A stretch of DNA of 64,000 bases, from positions 62,001 through 126,000 of the forward strand of contig NZ_LGCI01000005.1 of the NCBI RefSeq assembly GCF_001281525.1, in the 5' to 3' direction. Positions 45,655-55,084 of this stretch are shown one piece after another. Position 1 is the first letter of the stretch; each line of letters begins with the position of its first letter. The translations under genes were made by a program, and so were the position numbers. Origin of the DNA: Lysinibacillus macroides. GTDB taxonomy: Bacteria; Bacillota; Bacilli; Bacillales_A; Planococcaceae. Under the pieces are notes generated by a model, which did no database searches, was not told the DNA's origin, and saw nothing but the letters and a program-made list of their open reading frames with translations.

Positions 45655-46557
45655 ATGAAAATTTTATCATTCAAATTAGGTGGACATGTAAGCTTTGGAC
45701 CAAAAGTAAAAAAAGAAGAAGCGGTATGGGATGTACTCGCTATTCAAAATGAACTTCAAGTTCTCCCTTCTTTTTCAAGTTCAATTGTGGATGGCATAGC
45801 TTTAGGCTTTGATTTTGTTGAACAGATTCGTAAATTAGTAGAAGCAGCAGAAAAGTCGGATCGTGCTGATAGTTTTAAACGTGAATTTACAGTTATTGAA
45901 TGGTTATCACCGATTCCACGTACACCAAAAAATATTATGTGTGTAGGTAAAAATTATAATGAGCATGCGAAGGAAATGGGTGCGGAGGCAGCACCAACGG
46001 ATTTAATGATCTTCACAAAATCACCAACAGCTATTGCAGCAGATGGACAAACTGTATCGATTCATGCTGAGCTTTCATCAAAAATGGATTATGAAGGTGA
46101 GCTTGCTATCGTTATTGGTAAACGTGGTAAAAATATTCCGAAAAACTTAGCTTATGACTACGTATTTGGCTATACAATTGCTAATGATATAACAGCTCGT
46201 GATTTACAAGAAAAACACCAGCAATTCTTCTTAGGGAAAAGCTTAGAAGGCACGTGCCCACTTGGACCATATCTTGTAACGAAGGATGAAATTCCAAATC
46301 CACAAGATTTAACAGTCGTGACAAAGGTCAATGATGAAGTACGTCAAAATGGCTCTACCAAAAATATGATGTTCTCTGTAGAAACATTAGTAGCTATTCT
46401 CTCTCAGCATGTAACATTAGAGCCGGGCGATGTTATTTTAACAGGTACGCCAGCAGGGGTTGGCAAAGGCATGAACCCACCACAGTTCTTAAAGGCTGGA
46501 GATACTGTAAAAGTATCTATTCAAGGAATCGGTACATTAGTCAATCACTTTGAGTAA
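45655..46557 (+). CDS. yisK: Fumarylacetoacetate hydrolase-family enzyme (YisK-like)
   Basis: A 300-residue protein of the FAH superfamily: MCVGKNYNEHAKEMG (about 101-115), the metal-binding Glu set (MDYEGELAIVIG) and GDVILTGTPAGVG. Relatives hydrolyse C-C bonds or decarboxylate 2-oxo acids such as oxaloacetate; B. subtilis YisK is of this type and also associates with the cell-shape protein Mbl. YisL follows, as in B. subtilis. AAGGAG precedes the ATG. Confidence 0.88.
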   Translation: MKILSFKLGGHVSFGPKVKKEEAVWDVLAIQNELQVLPSFSSSIVDGIALGFDFVEQIRKLVEAAEKSDRADSFKREFTVIEWLSPIPRTPKNIMCVGKNYNEHAKEMGAEAAPTDLMIFTKSPTAIAADGQTVSIHAELSSKMDYEGELAIVIGKRGKNIPKNLAYDYVFGYTIANDITARDLQEKHQQFFLGKSLEGTCPLGPYLVTKDEIPNPQDLTVVTKVNDEVRQNGSTKNMMFSVETLVAILSQHVTLEPGDVILTGTPAGVGKGMNPPQFLKAGDTVKVSIQGIGTLVNHFE

Positions 46558-46564
46558 GAATACG

Positions 46565-46598
46565 AATCCGCGTGAGTGCAATGCTCCGCGGATTTTTT
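46565..46598 (+). terminator. Terminator of yisK
   Basis: AATCCGCG (46565-46572) / CGCGGATT (46587-46594) followed by TTTT, extended inside by GAG/CTC. Confidence 0.85.
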
Positions 46599-46798
46599 AT
46601 ATGGTCAACATAATAAGTGAAAAGTTCACCTATTTTCATATAGTAGTTTTAAAATTTGCTGATTGTGAGTAAAGCAAGTCGCAAAGAAGTGCTAGTATAT
46701 TTGTTCGTCTATTTTGTGAACGCTATTGTAAGATTTGAAACCCTTTCCATCACATGGTAGGATAGAGTTTGATAGAAAAAGAATGAGGTGGAACAAAC

Positions 46799-47164
46799 AT
46801 GAGTTTTTTAACGAGCCAAACGCATTTGCATATTACTACGTGGGTCGTGGCGATTGTTATCTTTTTAATTGCAGCGCTTATGGGCAAGCAATCAAAAGGC
46901 TTACATATGGCTTTACGTCTATTCTACGTACTAATTATTATTACAGGTGCAGCATTATTCTTCCAATATCAGACGGTTGACCCGATGATGTATGGTCTGA
47001 AATTTTTATTCGGTATTTTAGTAATTGGTATGATGGAAATGGTATTAGTGCGCCAACAGAAAAATAAACCAACAGGAATTTTTTGGATTTTATTTGCGGT
47101 ATTCCTATTTATTACACTGTTCTTAGGTTTTAAATTGCCACTGAACTTTGATTTCCTAGCATAA
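46799..47164 (+). CDS. yisL: YisL-family (DUF1516) membrane protein
   Basis: A 121-residue protein with four membrane helices (about 10-28, 38-55, 63-82, 92-115). TSQTHLHITTWVVAIVIF and GLKFLFGILVIGMMEM match YisL by eye. The function is unknown. It stands next to yisK as in B. subtilis, but with its own upstream region of about 240 bases. GAGGTGG precedes the ATG. Confidence 0.8.
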   Translation: MSFLTSQTHLHITTWVVAIVIFLIAALMGKQSKGLHMALRLFYVLIIITGAALFFQYQTVDPMMYGLKFLFGILVIGMMEMVLVRQQKNKPTGIFWILFAVFLFITLFLGFKLPLNFDFLA

Positions 47165-47172
47165 TAATTTGT

Positions 47173-47208
47173 AAAGGTCGTGAGGTGCTTGCTTCACGAC
47201 CTTTATTG
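47173..47208 (+). terminator. Terminator of yisL
   Basis: AAAGGTCGTG (47173-47182) / CACGACCTTT (47195-47204) then ATT. Confidence 0.8.
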
Positions 47209-47351
47209 TGAGTAAAAAGAGAAGGGGTTAGACAGACACCTTTTTGCCGTAATTTATTTTGCATTTGTGGAAAATCTTTTGAAATGATAGCGACGTGCCA
47301 GTGTTATTTGGTAAAATGACGATGGATTGGTTTGAAAGAGAGGGAATAATA

Positions 47352-48821
47352 GTGAAATTCAAGAAGTGGATAAGTGCAACAGCTGCATCACTTTTATTAG
47401 CAACTTCATTCGTAAGCCTAGCGCCAGCGGCTTATGCGGATGAACCAGCAACAAGATCGATTGCGGAAGAAAGCATCTTTGATTTACTCGTTGACCGTTT
47501 CTTTAATGGTTCAGGCTCAAACGATTTTGATACAAATACGAAAGATCCTGAGAAATTTGCAGGTGGCGATTTTACAGGCTTACAAGATAAATTAAATTTT
47601 ATCGGTGAAATGGGCTATACCATTGTTTCAATTGGCCCTATTTTTTCAACAGAAAAATATGATGGATCACTGCTAACAAGCTATACCACACTTGAGCGTC
47701 ATTTTGGGACATCAGAAGAATTCCAAAGTGTTGTAGAAGCTTACAAGGCAAAAAATATGTCTATGATGGTGGATTTTCCGCTTAACAATGTAAGCCCAAA
47801 TCATGAGTGGGCAAAGGATGCTACAAAAGCTGACTGGGTTGCTTCGACTAATAATGGACAAGTACAGTGGGATTTAACAAACAAGGATGTGCAAGAGGCA
47901 CTTATCCAATCAGCAACTGAATTTGTTTCTACATATGGTATAGGTGGTGTGCGCTTAACAAATATTGCAGAGGCTGATACAGATTTTATCAATGAGATGA
48001 TAGCGGCTTTAAAAGAAACAAAGGCGTCACTTTATGTAATTAGTAACGAAGAAAGCGATGCCAATTTTGATGCGGCTTTCACTCCAGCCATAGCGGAGAT
48101 CTATCGTCATATGTTCAAAAATGTGGATATGGATTCATCGAAATTAATGGAGCCATTTACAGGAGAAAAGCCTGTACAGATTATGATTGATTCGTTGGAG
48201 ACGTACCGTTTTACATTCGATTCTGCAACTGAAAATATGTTCCCGCCTACGCGTTTGAAAATGGCAATGGGGGCTTTGTTTATGTTGCCAGGGATTCCCG
48301 TTGTGCAATATGGAACCGAAATTGCGATGAATGGGGAGGCAAAACCTGATACACATCAGCTTTATAACTTTAAAACAGATACAGAACTGATTGATTATAT
48401 TAAAAATGTTCAATCATTGCGCAATCAATCCGCTACTTTACGTAAAGGTGATTTTGAAGTTATTACAAATGACAATGGCTTACTTGTTTTTACACGTACA
48501 TCAGATGAAGAAAAATGGGTTATTATGGTCAACAATACAAGTGCAACACAACGCGTTGACTTAACACCTGCACAACTGGGTGAAGGTAAAATGCTGAATG
48601 GGATTTTACATGAGGAAAAGGTTCGTTTAAATGAAAATGAGGTGTATCCTGTTATTTTAGATCGTGAAATGGTCGAAATTTATCAGGTTCGCAATGATAG
48701 TGGATTTAATATTCCATATATGGTAGCACTTGGATTAGTATGGGTAATCTTTATTGGCTTTGTAGTGATTATCATTAAACGAGGAAAAGCTCCTCGTCCA
48801 AAGAAAGATATACAGTCGTAA
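47352..48821 (+). CDS. Exported, membrane-anchored alpha-amylase-family (GH13) protein with degenerate active site
   Basis: A 489-residue protein: signal peptide (about 5-29, ending AAYA), a GH13-type barrel starting SIFDLLVDRFFNG, and one C-terminal membrane helix (about 455-475) with a basic cytoplasmic tail. The overall fold is clear, but the catalytic set is eroded. The nucleophile position in the GxRxD motif is Thr203 (GVRLT), and the FxxNHD motif reads MIDSLE (His to Leu282, Asp to Glu283). Glu233/234 may hold the acid position. It is probably non-hydrolytic, perhaps a glycan-binding or scaffold protein. GTG 47352 follows GAGAGGGA; upstream in-frame starts would bury the signal peptide. 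Confidence 0.8.
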   Translation: MKFKKWISATAASLLLATSFVSLAPAAYADEPATRSIAEESIFDLLVDRFFNGSGSNDFDTNTKDPEKFAGGDFTGLQDKLNFIGEMGYTIVSIGPIFSTEKYDGSLLTSYTTLERHFGTSEEFQSVVEAYKAKNMSMMVDFPLNNVSPNHEWAKDATKADWVASTNNGQVQWDLTNKDVQEALIQSATEFVSTYGIGGVRLTNIAEADTDFINEMIAALKETKASLYVISNEESDANFDAAFTPAIAEIYRHMFKNVDMDSSKLMEPFTGEKPVQIMIDSLETYRFTFDSATENMFPPTRLKMAMGALFMLPGIPVVQYGTEIAMNGEAKPDTHQLYNFKTDTELIDYIKNVQSLRNQSATLRKGDFEVITNDNGLLVFTRTSDEEKWVIMVNNTSATQRVDLTPAQLGEGKMLNGILHEEKVRLNENEVYPVILDREMVEIYQVRNDSGFNIPYMVALGLVWVIFIGFVVIIIKRGKAPRPKKDIQS

Positions 48822-48890
48822 AATGTACTGAGGCTCATCATAATTAATTGTGTCCACCACAGAAGCTTAGTATATTTTAATTAATAGAAG

Positions 48891-48930
48891 AAGGCTATGC
48901 AAAAAGTGAAAATTTTTTGCATAGCCTTTT
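48891..48930. terminator. Bidirectional terminator
   Basis: AAGGCTATGCAAAAA (48891-48905) pairs perfectly with TTTTTGCATAGCCTT (48914-48928), with Ts outside on either strand. It serves the amylase-like gene and the convergent DegV gene. Confidence 0.92.
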
Positions 48931-48933
48931 TGA

Positions 48934-49791
48934 TTAGTTTTGATAATTTTTATTTGTAAAGAAAATTGCAATTGTGCCTGGCCCAACATGTGAGCCGATA
49001 ACGGAGCCAATCATTGTGACTTGAATAGCCTTAGGTGAAAAGCGTTCCTGAATAGCTGCTTTTACCTCATTGGCAAAGGTTATATCATCACTATGACTAA
49101 TGCCAACAATTTTATCTGTAAAGCTACCACCTCGCTCTTGCATTATATCCAACATACGTGCAAGAGCTTTTTTACGGCCACGTGATTTTTCGATCGGTAC
49201 AAGCTTGCCGTCCTCTACATTTAAAATAGGCTTAATGCTCAAAAGCCCCCCTAAAAATGCACTTGCCTTTGATAAACGACCACCCTTTGCCAAATAGTCT
49301 AAATCTTCCACTGTAAATAAATGCTCTATTTGCGGGGCGAGTGCAGTAATTTTAGCTTGCATTTCCTCCAATGTTGTACCTGCATTGCGTAGACGAACAG
49401 CCTCTTCCACCACAAGACCATGTCCTAATGAAGCACATTTTGAGTCGATAATAACTAGCTTCAAGGAAGGATAATCCTCTAGTAATTGCTTGTGAATCAT
49501 TTGAGCGGTGCTATATGTGCCGGATAATTCGGATGAAAAGGCGATATAGATTCCTTCTTCATCATTTTTAGCGAGATTTTCAAAGTGCTGTAAAAAAACC
49601 TCTGGTGATACTTGTGATGTTTTGGGATGTGCGCCTTGCCGTATAGCATCATAAATTTCTTTAGAATCAATGGAAATCACATCTTCATATTCTTCATTGT
49701 TCAATTGCACTCGTAAAGGGAGTAGCACGACATCATTTTCTTCATAGTAAGACTTTGGTAAATCACAGCCACTATCCGTAAATATTTTCAT
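48934..49791 (-). CDS. DegV-family fatty-acid-binding protein
   Basis: A 285-residue protein with the DegV fold: N-terminal KIFTDSGCDLPKSYYEE (about 2-18), TSQVSPEVFLQHFE, the Ser-containing SSELSGTYSTA, and VEDLDYLAKGGRLSKASAFLG. DegV/FakB proteins bind a fatty acid and present it to the kinase FakA for incorporation into phospholipid. It begins with ATG 49791 and is followed by another minus-strand gene upstream. It is not adjacent to fakA, which is normal for some paralogues. Confidence 0.92.
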   Translation of the reverse strand: MKIFTDSGCDLPKSYYEENDVVLLPLRVQLNNEEYEDVISIDSKEIYDAIRQGAHPKTSQVSPEVFLQHFENLAKNDEEGIYIAFSSELSGTYSTAQMIHKQLLEDYPSLKLVIIDSKCASLGHGLVVEEAVRLRNAGTTLEEMQAKITALAPQIEHLFTVEDLDYLAKGGRLSKASAFLGGLLSIKPILNVEDGKLVPIEKSRGRKKALARMLDIMQERGGSFTDKIVGISHSDDITFANEVKAAIQERFSPKAIQVTMIGSVIGSHVGPGTIAIFFTNKNYQN

Positions 49792-49840
49792 TTCTTGTCC
49801 CCCTTATTTTCAACATCTTTAACTTGAACTTACTACTTCA

Positions 49841-50650
49841 CTAGGATAATTTCAAGCGCTCCATAAGTATTTTTGCAATGCCATCCTCATTATTCGTTGA
49901 AGTAATTTCATTCGCTATATTTTTTAGACTTGAAATACCATTCCCCATTGCTACACCAAGTCCAGCATATTCAATCATTTCTAAATCATTATCTTCATCA
50001 CCAAACGCGATGATGCGCTCACGTGGTATCCCTAAATCCTTTGCCACATGGGCAATACCTACTGCTTTATTTAAGCCTCGGCGTACGATTTCAATAATAT
50101 GCAGCGGCGCCCCCCAGCGACGGTGCTCAATAACCTCTGCATGGACAGCCTGTAAATGATCACGAATAATAGCTGAATTGGCTTCATTTGCTTGAATGAG
50201 CAAGCTTGTTGGATTTTCCTGAAGATGTATATATAAATCGCCAAGTGTAATTCTAGGATTCCCCATATTAAAAATATTTAAGATGCGATCATTCTCTGTG
50301 TGGACATAAATATCATCCTTCACCTCAGCGATAATATTTTCATATTCATAACTATTAATGGAATCAACGACATCATGTACAACACTTAAGTCAATAGGTG
50401 TATGCACATGCTGCCAAGAGATATTTTTTGGATGATGCACATAGGCACCATTAAAATTGACAATGGGTGTTGTTAGTCCAAGCTCGTGATAATAAATATC
50501 ACTTGCACGGTAAGGACGACCTGTTGCAATCATCACTGGATGCCCTTGTTCCTTCGCCTGCAATAATGTCTTTTTCGTTTGTGCTGAAATTTGTTGCTGG
50601 TCTGTTAATAATGTACCGTCTAAGTCTAATACGATTAAATGCGGTTTCAT
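49841..50650 (-). CDS. Cof-type HAD-IIB hydrolase
   Basis: A 269-residue phosphatase of the HAD superfamily: motif I LDLDGTLL (about 8-15, nucleophile Asp), motif II in ATGRPYR, the cap domain about 85-190, the motif III Lys in RGLNKAVG, and motif IV GDEDNDLEMI. Family members dephosphorylate sugar phosphates, FMN or other small phosphates; the exact substrate is unknown. It is separated from degV by 49 bases on the same strand and may be co-transcribed with it. Confidence 0.92.
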   Translation of the reverse strand: MKPHLIVLDLDGTLLTDQQQISAQTKKTLLQAKEQGHPVMIATGRPYRASDIYYHELGLTTPIVNFNGAYVHHPKNISWQHVHTPIDLSVVHDVVDSINSYEYENIIAEVKDDIYVHTENDRILNIFNMGNPRITLGDLYIHLQENPTSLLIQANEANSAIIRDHLQAVHAEVIEHRRWGAPLHIIEIVRRGLNKAVGIAHVAKDLGIPRERIIAFGDEDNDLEMIEYAGLGVAMGNGISSLKNIANEITSTNNEDGIAKILMERLKLS

Positions 50651-50772
50651 AGCTTGTTACCCCTTTCCTATAGTTTGAATAGTATCGTTTTGTCATGCAT
50701 TCGTCAAAATTTTGTCACGTAGAAAAAAGTTTGTTAACATAAAAGAGGAGACAAAAGTTGGGAGTGACAAAA

Positions 50773-51537
50773 ATGTTTGTAGAAAAAGAAGTTTGGGGCA
50801 ATATACCTTTATTACATATACATACAGAGCATATGAATGAAGAAACCCCTGTAGTTATTTTTTTACATGGCTTTATGAGTGCAAAAGAACATAATCTACA
50901 CTATGCGTACCAGTTGGTGCATAAAGGGGTGCGTGTCCTATTACCAGACGCAAAATTTCATGGGGACCGTAGTCAAGGCCTAACAGAAGAACAAATGAAT
51001 TTAAAGTTTTGGGAGATTGTTTTAAATTCTATTCAAGAAGTACAACAACTATATAATGACTTGAAATATAAAAATTTATTAGCAAGCCAGCAAATTGGCA
51101 TTGCTGGTACTTCAATGGGTGGAATTGTCACTTCAGGCTGCCTTAAGCTTTATGATTGGATTCAAACAGCAACAATATGCATGGGTGCACCGGGCTTTAT
51201 TAAATTAGGTGAATATCAATTGCGACAATTTGCAAAAAATGGTGTGGATTGGCCAATGTCGGGGGAAGAAATCAAAAAAACAAATGAGCTGTTGGCGAAA
51301 TATGATGTGAGTCTAACACCAGAAAAATTTGCTGGACGTCCTGTATTATTTTGGCATGGTAAGTTAGATAAAACTGTACCTTTTGATGAAACGTATAAAT
51401 TTTATGAGACATTACGGGAATACTATAAAGCAAATCCTGAAGATTTACAGTTCTTAGTGAACAAAAAAGCAGGGCATGCGGTGTCACGGGATGGAATGCT
51501 CGCAGCAACAGAATGGCTTGCACAGCATTTGGCATAA
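50773..51537 (+). CDS. yitV: Alpha/beta hydrolase, YitV-like
   Basis: A 254-residue esterase/peptidase-like protein: oxyanion-region FLHGFMSAKEHNLHYAYQL (about 33-51), nucleophile elbow GTSMGG (Ser about 118), an Asp in WHGKLDKTVP and a His in KKAGHAVS complete a classic triad. The homologue YitV lies beside yitW in B. subtilis, as here. I prefer the ATG at 50773 (GGAGTG upstream) because it aligns with the YitV start from memory; a TTG at 50758 with GAGGAG is an alternative. The physiological substrate is unknown. Confidence 0.88.
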   Translation: MFVEKEVWGNIPLLHIHTEHMNEETPVVIFLHGFMSAKEHNLHYAYQLVHKGVRVLLPDAKFHGDRSQGLTEEQMNLKFWEIVLNSIQEVQQLYNDLKYKNLLASQQIGIAGTSMGGIVTSGCLKLYDWIQTATICMGAPGFIKLGEYQLRQFAKNGVDWPMSGEEIKKTNELLAKYDVSLTPEKFAGRPVLFWHGKLDKTVPFDETYKFYETLREYYKANPEDLQFLVNKKAGHAVSRDGMLAATEWLAQHLA

Positions 51538-51590
51538 GAGGGTGCATCTGCTATGATAAAGTTAACACTGTGATGGAAGGAGAAATAGAT

Positions 51591-51899
51591 ATGGATCAGG
51601 ATATGAAAGAAAGCATGTTCGGTGCATTAGAAAATGTAATTGACCCTGAGCTTGGAATTGATATCGTCAACTTAGGTTTAGTATATGATGTAGATTTAGA
51701 TGATGAGGGTGCAGCAACCGTTACAATGACATTAACATCAATGGGCTGCCCACTTGGACCAGTAATTGTAGATCAGGTCAAGACAGCACTAAGTGAGCTG
51801 CCAGAAGTGAAAAGTACAGATGTTAATATCGTATGGAGTCCACCTTGGTCAAAAGATAAAATGTCTCGCTATGCAAAAATGGCATTAGGTGTACGCTAA
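51591..51899 (+). CDS. yitW: Iron-sulfur cluster assembly factor, MIP18/DUF59 family (YitW-like)
   Basis: A 102-residue protein whose whole length is a MIP18/DUF59 domain: ENVIDPELGIDIVNLGLVYDV, TMTLTSMGCPLGPVI (the conserved Cys) and WSPPWSKDKMS. Such proteins (SufT-type) help mature Fe-S proteins. The length equals B. subtilis YitW. The ATG at 51591 has GGAAGGAG seven bases upstream; longer frames start inside yitV. The conserved yitV-yitW order supports the assignment. Confidence 0.9.
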   Translation: MDQDMKESMFGALENVIDPELGIDIVNLGLVYDVDLDDEGAATVTMTLTSMGCPLGPVIVDQVKTALSELPEVKSTDVNIVWSPPWSKDKMSRYAKMALGVR

Positions 51900-51908
51900 T
51901 ACGTAAAA

Positions 51909-51944
51909 AAAATCCCTGCTTAGGGCTGATAAGCAGGGATTTTG
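51909..51944. terminator. Terminator between convergent yitW and the Fnr-type gene
   Basis: AAAATCCCTGCTTA (51909-51922) / TAAGCAGGGATTTT (51930-51943), a 14-bp perfect stem with A/T flanks, works for both strands. Confidence 0.9.
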
Positions 51945-51955
51945 CATGTAACAAA

Positions 51956-52642
51956 TTAATCAATACGGCATATTTGTAATGGACAATTTTCACAGGCAAT
52001 TTCCTTTTTTAAAAACTGTAAATCATGAATCGTAATAAAGCCTTTATCAAAAGTTAAAATTTTGTGGTTTTTTAAATCATTCAACATACGATTAATCATT
52101 TCGCGACTTGTTGCACATAAATTGGCAAGCTCCGTATTCGTTAGTTGAAAATCAATAAAAATCGAACCATTTTCTAAAGGTTTACCATACGTATTGGAAA
52201 GACGGATAAGCGTTGAAAGCAAAGCACCCTTTTTACCGTTTAATAGTAAATCACGTAATCGACTTTGATGCTTTAAATTTTCTGTTTGTAGCCATTTCAT
52301 ATACTCGATCATTACTGTGGGCTGTTCCTCTAGTAGGTGCTCTAATGATTGGCGGCTCAATACATACAGTGTAGAAGGTTCTAAAACCTTTGCAGTCATA
52401 GAATTATAAACGAGGTTACAAAATAATGAACCTTCGCCAATAATACTGTCAGGACCACAAATACGAACGGTTAATTCCTTACCACTCTCGGTTTCTTGGC
52501 TAATCGAAATAGTACCTGTTTTGATATAGTAAATTTCTTTCGCTCGCTCCCCCTCTAAAAAAATTTTACTTCCTTTATTGACTTTAATAAAAACACCATG
52601 CCTTTGAAAAAGATCTTGAATCTTTTCAAACATATTATCCAT
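51956..52642 (-). CDS. Crp/Fnr-family regulator with C-terminal cysteine cluster (Fnr-like)
   Basis: A 228-residue regulator: cyclic-nucleotide-fold sensor domain (about 10-125; GSKIFLEGERAKEIYYIKTG, GEGSLFCN) and winged helix (about 145-205; TNTELANLCATSREMINRMLNDL). The C-terminus ends ACENCPLQICRID, with Cys217, Cys220 and Cys225 spaced C-x2-C-x4-C, the pattern of the [4Fe-4S] ligands in Bacillus Fnr. This supports an oxygen- or NO-sensing role. I chose the ATG at 52642, nine bases after GGAGAT; an in-frame ATG at 52651 touches that site. B. subtilis fnr is near narK, whereas this gene stands beside yitW. Confidence 0.85.
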   Translation of the reverse strand: MDNMFEKIQDLFQRHGVFIKVNKGSKIFLEGERAKEIYYIKTGTISISQETESGKELTVRICGPDSIIGEGSLFCNLVYNSMTAKVLEPSTLYVLSRQSLEHLLEEQPTVMIEYMKWLQTENLKHQSRLRDLLLNGKKGALLSTLIRLSNTYGKPLENGSIFIDFQLTNTELANLCATSREMINRMLNDLKNHKILTFDKGFITIHDLQFLKKEIACENCPLQICRID

Positions 52643-52793
52643 TATCACCATATCTCCAACACATCGCTTTCTTTTTGTAATAAAGGGCTATTATTACAAA
52701 AGGATAGTGGATTTTCGACAGTTTAAAACATAGAAACATACTTTTATTATAACGTAAATTACCATTTTAAGTGAAAAAATTTGAGCGATTTCT

Positions 52794-52845
52794 TTGCTAT
52801 TGATGATTCTCTGATGTAAAATAAAGTTAGTCAAAAAAGGTCAAA
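52794..52845 (+). promoter_or_regulatory. SigA promoter with CtsR operator for clpB
   Basis: TTGCTA (52794-52799), 17-base spacer and TAAAAT (52817-52822) form a promoter. AGTCAAAAAAGGTCAAA (52829-52845) matches the CtsR consensus (A/G)GTCAAA-NAN-(A/G)GTCAAA exactly and would cover the transcription start. CtsR represses class III heat-shock genes until McsB/ClpP relieve it. Confidence 0.85.
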
Positions 52846-52911
52846 CTTTTTTAAAAAAATAGCAATGGGTATAGAAAGTATATAAAACATGATGAAGAAG
52901 GAGTGCTAGTT

Positions 52912-55038
52912 ATGCAATTTCAACAAACAGATAACCAAAAACCATTAGAGCAATTTGGACGTAACTTAATTGAAGAAATTAAAAAAGGTAAAATGGATCC
53001 TGTTATTGGGCGTGATGAGGAGATTCGTAATGTTATTCGTATTCTAACACGCAAAACTAAAAATAATCCTGTATTAATCGGTGAACCGGGTGTTGGGAAA
53101 ACAGCCATTGTAGAAGGATTGGCGCAGCGCATTGTAAAAGGCGATGTACCAGAGGGCTTGAAGGAGTGTGTACTATATGAGCTTGATATGAGTGCATTAA
53201 TTGCAGGTGCAAGCTATCGTGGCCAATTTGAGGAACGTTTAAAGGGTGTATTAAAAGAAGTAAAGGAATCTGAAGGGCGAATTATTTTATTTATTGATGA
53301 AATTCATACAATTGTGGGTGCAGGAAAAACGGATGGTGCTATGGATGCAGGGAATATGTTGAAGCCAATGCTAGCCCGCGGTGAGCTACATTGTATTGGT
53401 GCTACAACATTGGATGAATATCGTATGTATATTGAAAAAGACCCTGCTTTAGAACGACGCTTTCAACAGGTGCTTGTCCGTGAACCATCTATAGAGGATA
53501 CAGTTTCTATTTTACGTGGCTTAAAGGAGCGCTTTGAATTGCATCATGCTGTACGTATTCATGATCGAGCGATTGTAGCTGCGGCAGAACTATCAAATCG
53601 TTATATTACAGAGCGTTTTTTACCAGATAAAGCAATTGATTTAATCGATGAAGCCTGTGCCATGATTCGTACAGAAATTGATTCCATGCCACAGGAATTA
53701 GATGCAGTAACGCGTCGTATTATGCAGCTAGAAATTGAGGAACAAGCCTTACGTAAGGAAAAAGATGAAGTAAGTAAAAAGCGCCTCGAGCAGCTCCGCG
53801 AGGAATTAGTAAAGTTAAAAGAGTCCTCTGAAGGCATGCGACAACAGTGGGAAGCAGAAAAAGAAATGCTACATGATATTCAGAAAAAACGTGAAACATT
53901 GGATAAATACCGCCGTGATTTAGATGAAGCGGAAGGAAAATATGACTTAAATAAAGCTGCTGAATTACGGCATGGTAAAATTCCAACATTAGAAAAAGAA
54001 ATTCAAACATTAGAGCAGCAATTAGAGCATGGCGCAGAATCACGTATTTTACGTGAAGAGGTAACGTCTGAGGAAATCGCTGCAATCGTTTCACGTTGGA
54101 CAGGCATTCCTGTTACAAAATTAGTGGAGGGTGAGCGTGAAAAGTTATTACGCTTAAAAGATACGCTGCATGAACGCGTGGTTGGGCAAGATACAGCCGT
54201 TCAATTAGTGACAGAAGCAGTATGGCGTGCACGTGCAGGCATTAAAGATCCACAACGTCCGATTGGTAGCTTTTTATTCCTAGGCCCAACAGGAGTTGGT
54301 AAAACAGAGCTAGCCAAAGCACTTGCTGCACAATTATTTGATTCAGAGGATCATTTTATTCGTATTGATATGAGTGAATATATGGAAAAGCATAGTGTGT
54401 CTCGTCTTGTCGGTGCACCTCCTGGCTATATCGGCTATGAAGAGGGGGGACAATTAACAGAGGCTGTCCGTCGCAATCCTTATGCTGTTGTCCTATTAGA
54501 TGAAATCGAAAAGGCACATCCAGATGTAGCCAATATTTTATTGCAAATTTTAGATGATGGTCGCATTACGGATAGCCAAGGACGTATGGTGAACTTTACA
54601 AATACCGTTGTTATTTTAACATCCAATATTGGCTCTAATTATTTAATGGAGGCAAAGGAAGATGATACAACAGTTGAAGATTTAGTAATGGCTGCGCTTC
54701 GCCAACATTTTAAACCAGAGCTATTAAATCGTATGGATGATATTATCCTTTTCCATGCGCTATCTGATCAGCATTTTACAGCCATTACTTGGAAATATGT
54801 GGAGCAGCTTATAAAACGTGTGGCGGAACAGGACATTACATTGGCTATTGATCAAGAAGTAATTGATTGGGTTGTAGAACAAGGAGCAGATCCCCAATTT
54901 GGGGCAAGACCGTTAAAACGCTTTGTACAACGACATATTGAAACAGCTGTGGCGAAGGAACTTTTACGTGGTGAGATATTACCAGGAGAAACATTGCATG
55001 TCACAATGCGTGATGGGCAATGTGTGGTGGAACAATAA
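52912..55038 (+). CDS. clpB: ClpB-type disaggregase lacking the N-terminal Clp_N domain
   Basis: A 708-residue Hsp100 protein. It starts directly in the pre-AAA linker ([27 protein letters not shown]), so the usual first 140 residues are missing. Walker A motifs are GEPGVGKT (57-64) and GPTGVGKT (458-465), with Walker B LFIDEIH (126-132). The coiled-coil middle domain (about 272-375) is full-length as in ClpB, not short as in ClpC, and no ClpP-docking tripeptide is evident. It therefore rescues aggregates with DnaK rather than feeding ClpP (inference). The ATG at 52912 has AAGGAG eight bases upstream, and the CtsR promoter sits right before it, so the short form is not an annotation error. 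Confidence 0.9.
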   Translation: MQFQQTDNQKPLEQFGRNLIEEIKKGKMDPVIGRDEEIRNVIRILTRKTKNNPVLIGEPGVGKTAIVEGLAQRIVKGDVPEGLKECVLYELDMSALIAGASYRGQFEERLKGVLKEVKESEGRIILFIDEIHTIVGAGKTDGAMDAGNMLKPMLARGELHCIGATTLDEYRMYIEKDPALERRFQQVLVREPSIEDTVSILRGLKERFELHHAVRIHDRAIVAAAELSNRYITERFLPDKAIDLIDEACAMIRTEIDSMPQELDAVTRRIMQLEIEEQALRKEKDEVSKKRLEQLREELVKLKESSEGMRQQWEAEKEMLHDIQKKRETLDKYRRDLDEAEGKYDLNKAAELRHGKIPTLEKEIQTLEQQLEHGAESRILREEVTSEEIAAIVSRWTGIPVTKLVEGEREKLLRLKDTLHERVVGQDTAVQLVTEAVWRARAGIKDPQRPIGSFLFLGPTGVGKTELAKALAAQLFDSEDHFIRIDMSEYMEKHSVSRLVGAPPGYIGYEEGGQLTEAVRRNPYAVVLLDEIEKAHPDVANILLQILDDGRITDSQGRMVNFTNTVVILTSNIGSNYLMEAKEDDTTVEDLVMAALRQHFKPELLNRMDDIILFHALSDQHFTAITWKYVEQLIKRVAEQDITLAIDQEVIDWVVEQGADPQFGARPLKRFVQRHIETAVAKELLRGEILPGETLHVTMRDGQCVVEQ

Positions 55039-55076
55039 AAGAAAAACCTGTTTCGCATGATGCGGAACAGGTTTTC
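55039..55076. terminator. Terminator between convergent clpB and the DUF2929 gene
   Basis: GAAAAACCTGTTTCGCA (55039-55055) pairs with TGCGGAACAGGTTTTC (55059-55074); A/T runs allow use in both directions. Confidence 0.85.
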
Positions 55077-55084
55077 TAATTGCA

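Noticed and set aside
46735..46980. Alternative-frame ORF overlapping yisL
   Set aside because: The frame at 46799 matches YisL and has a GAGGTGG ribosome site; the other frame has neither.
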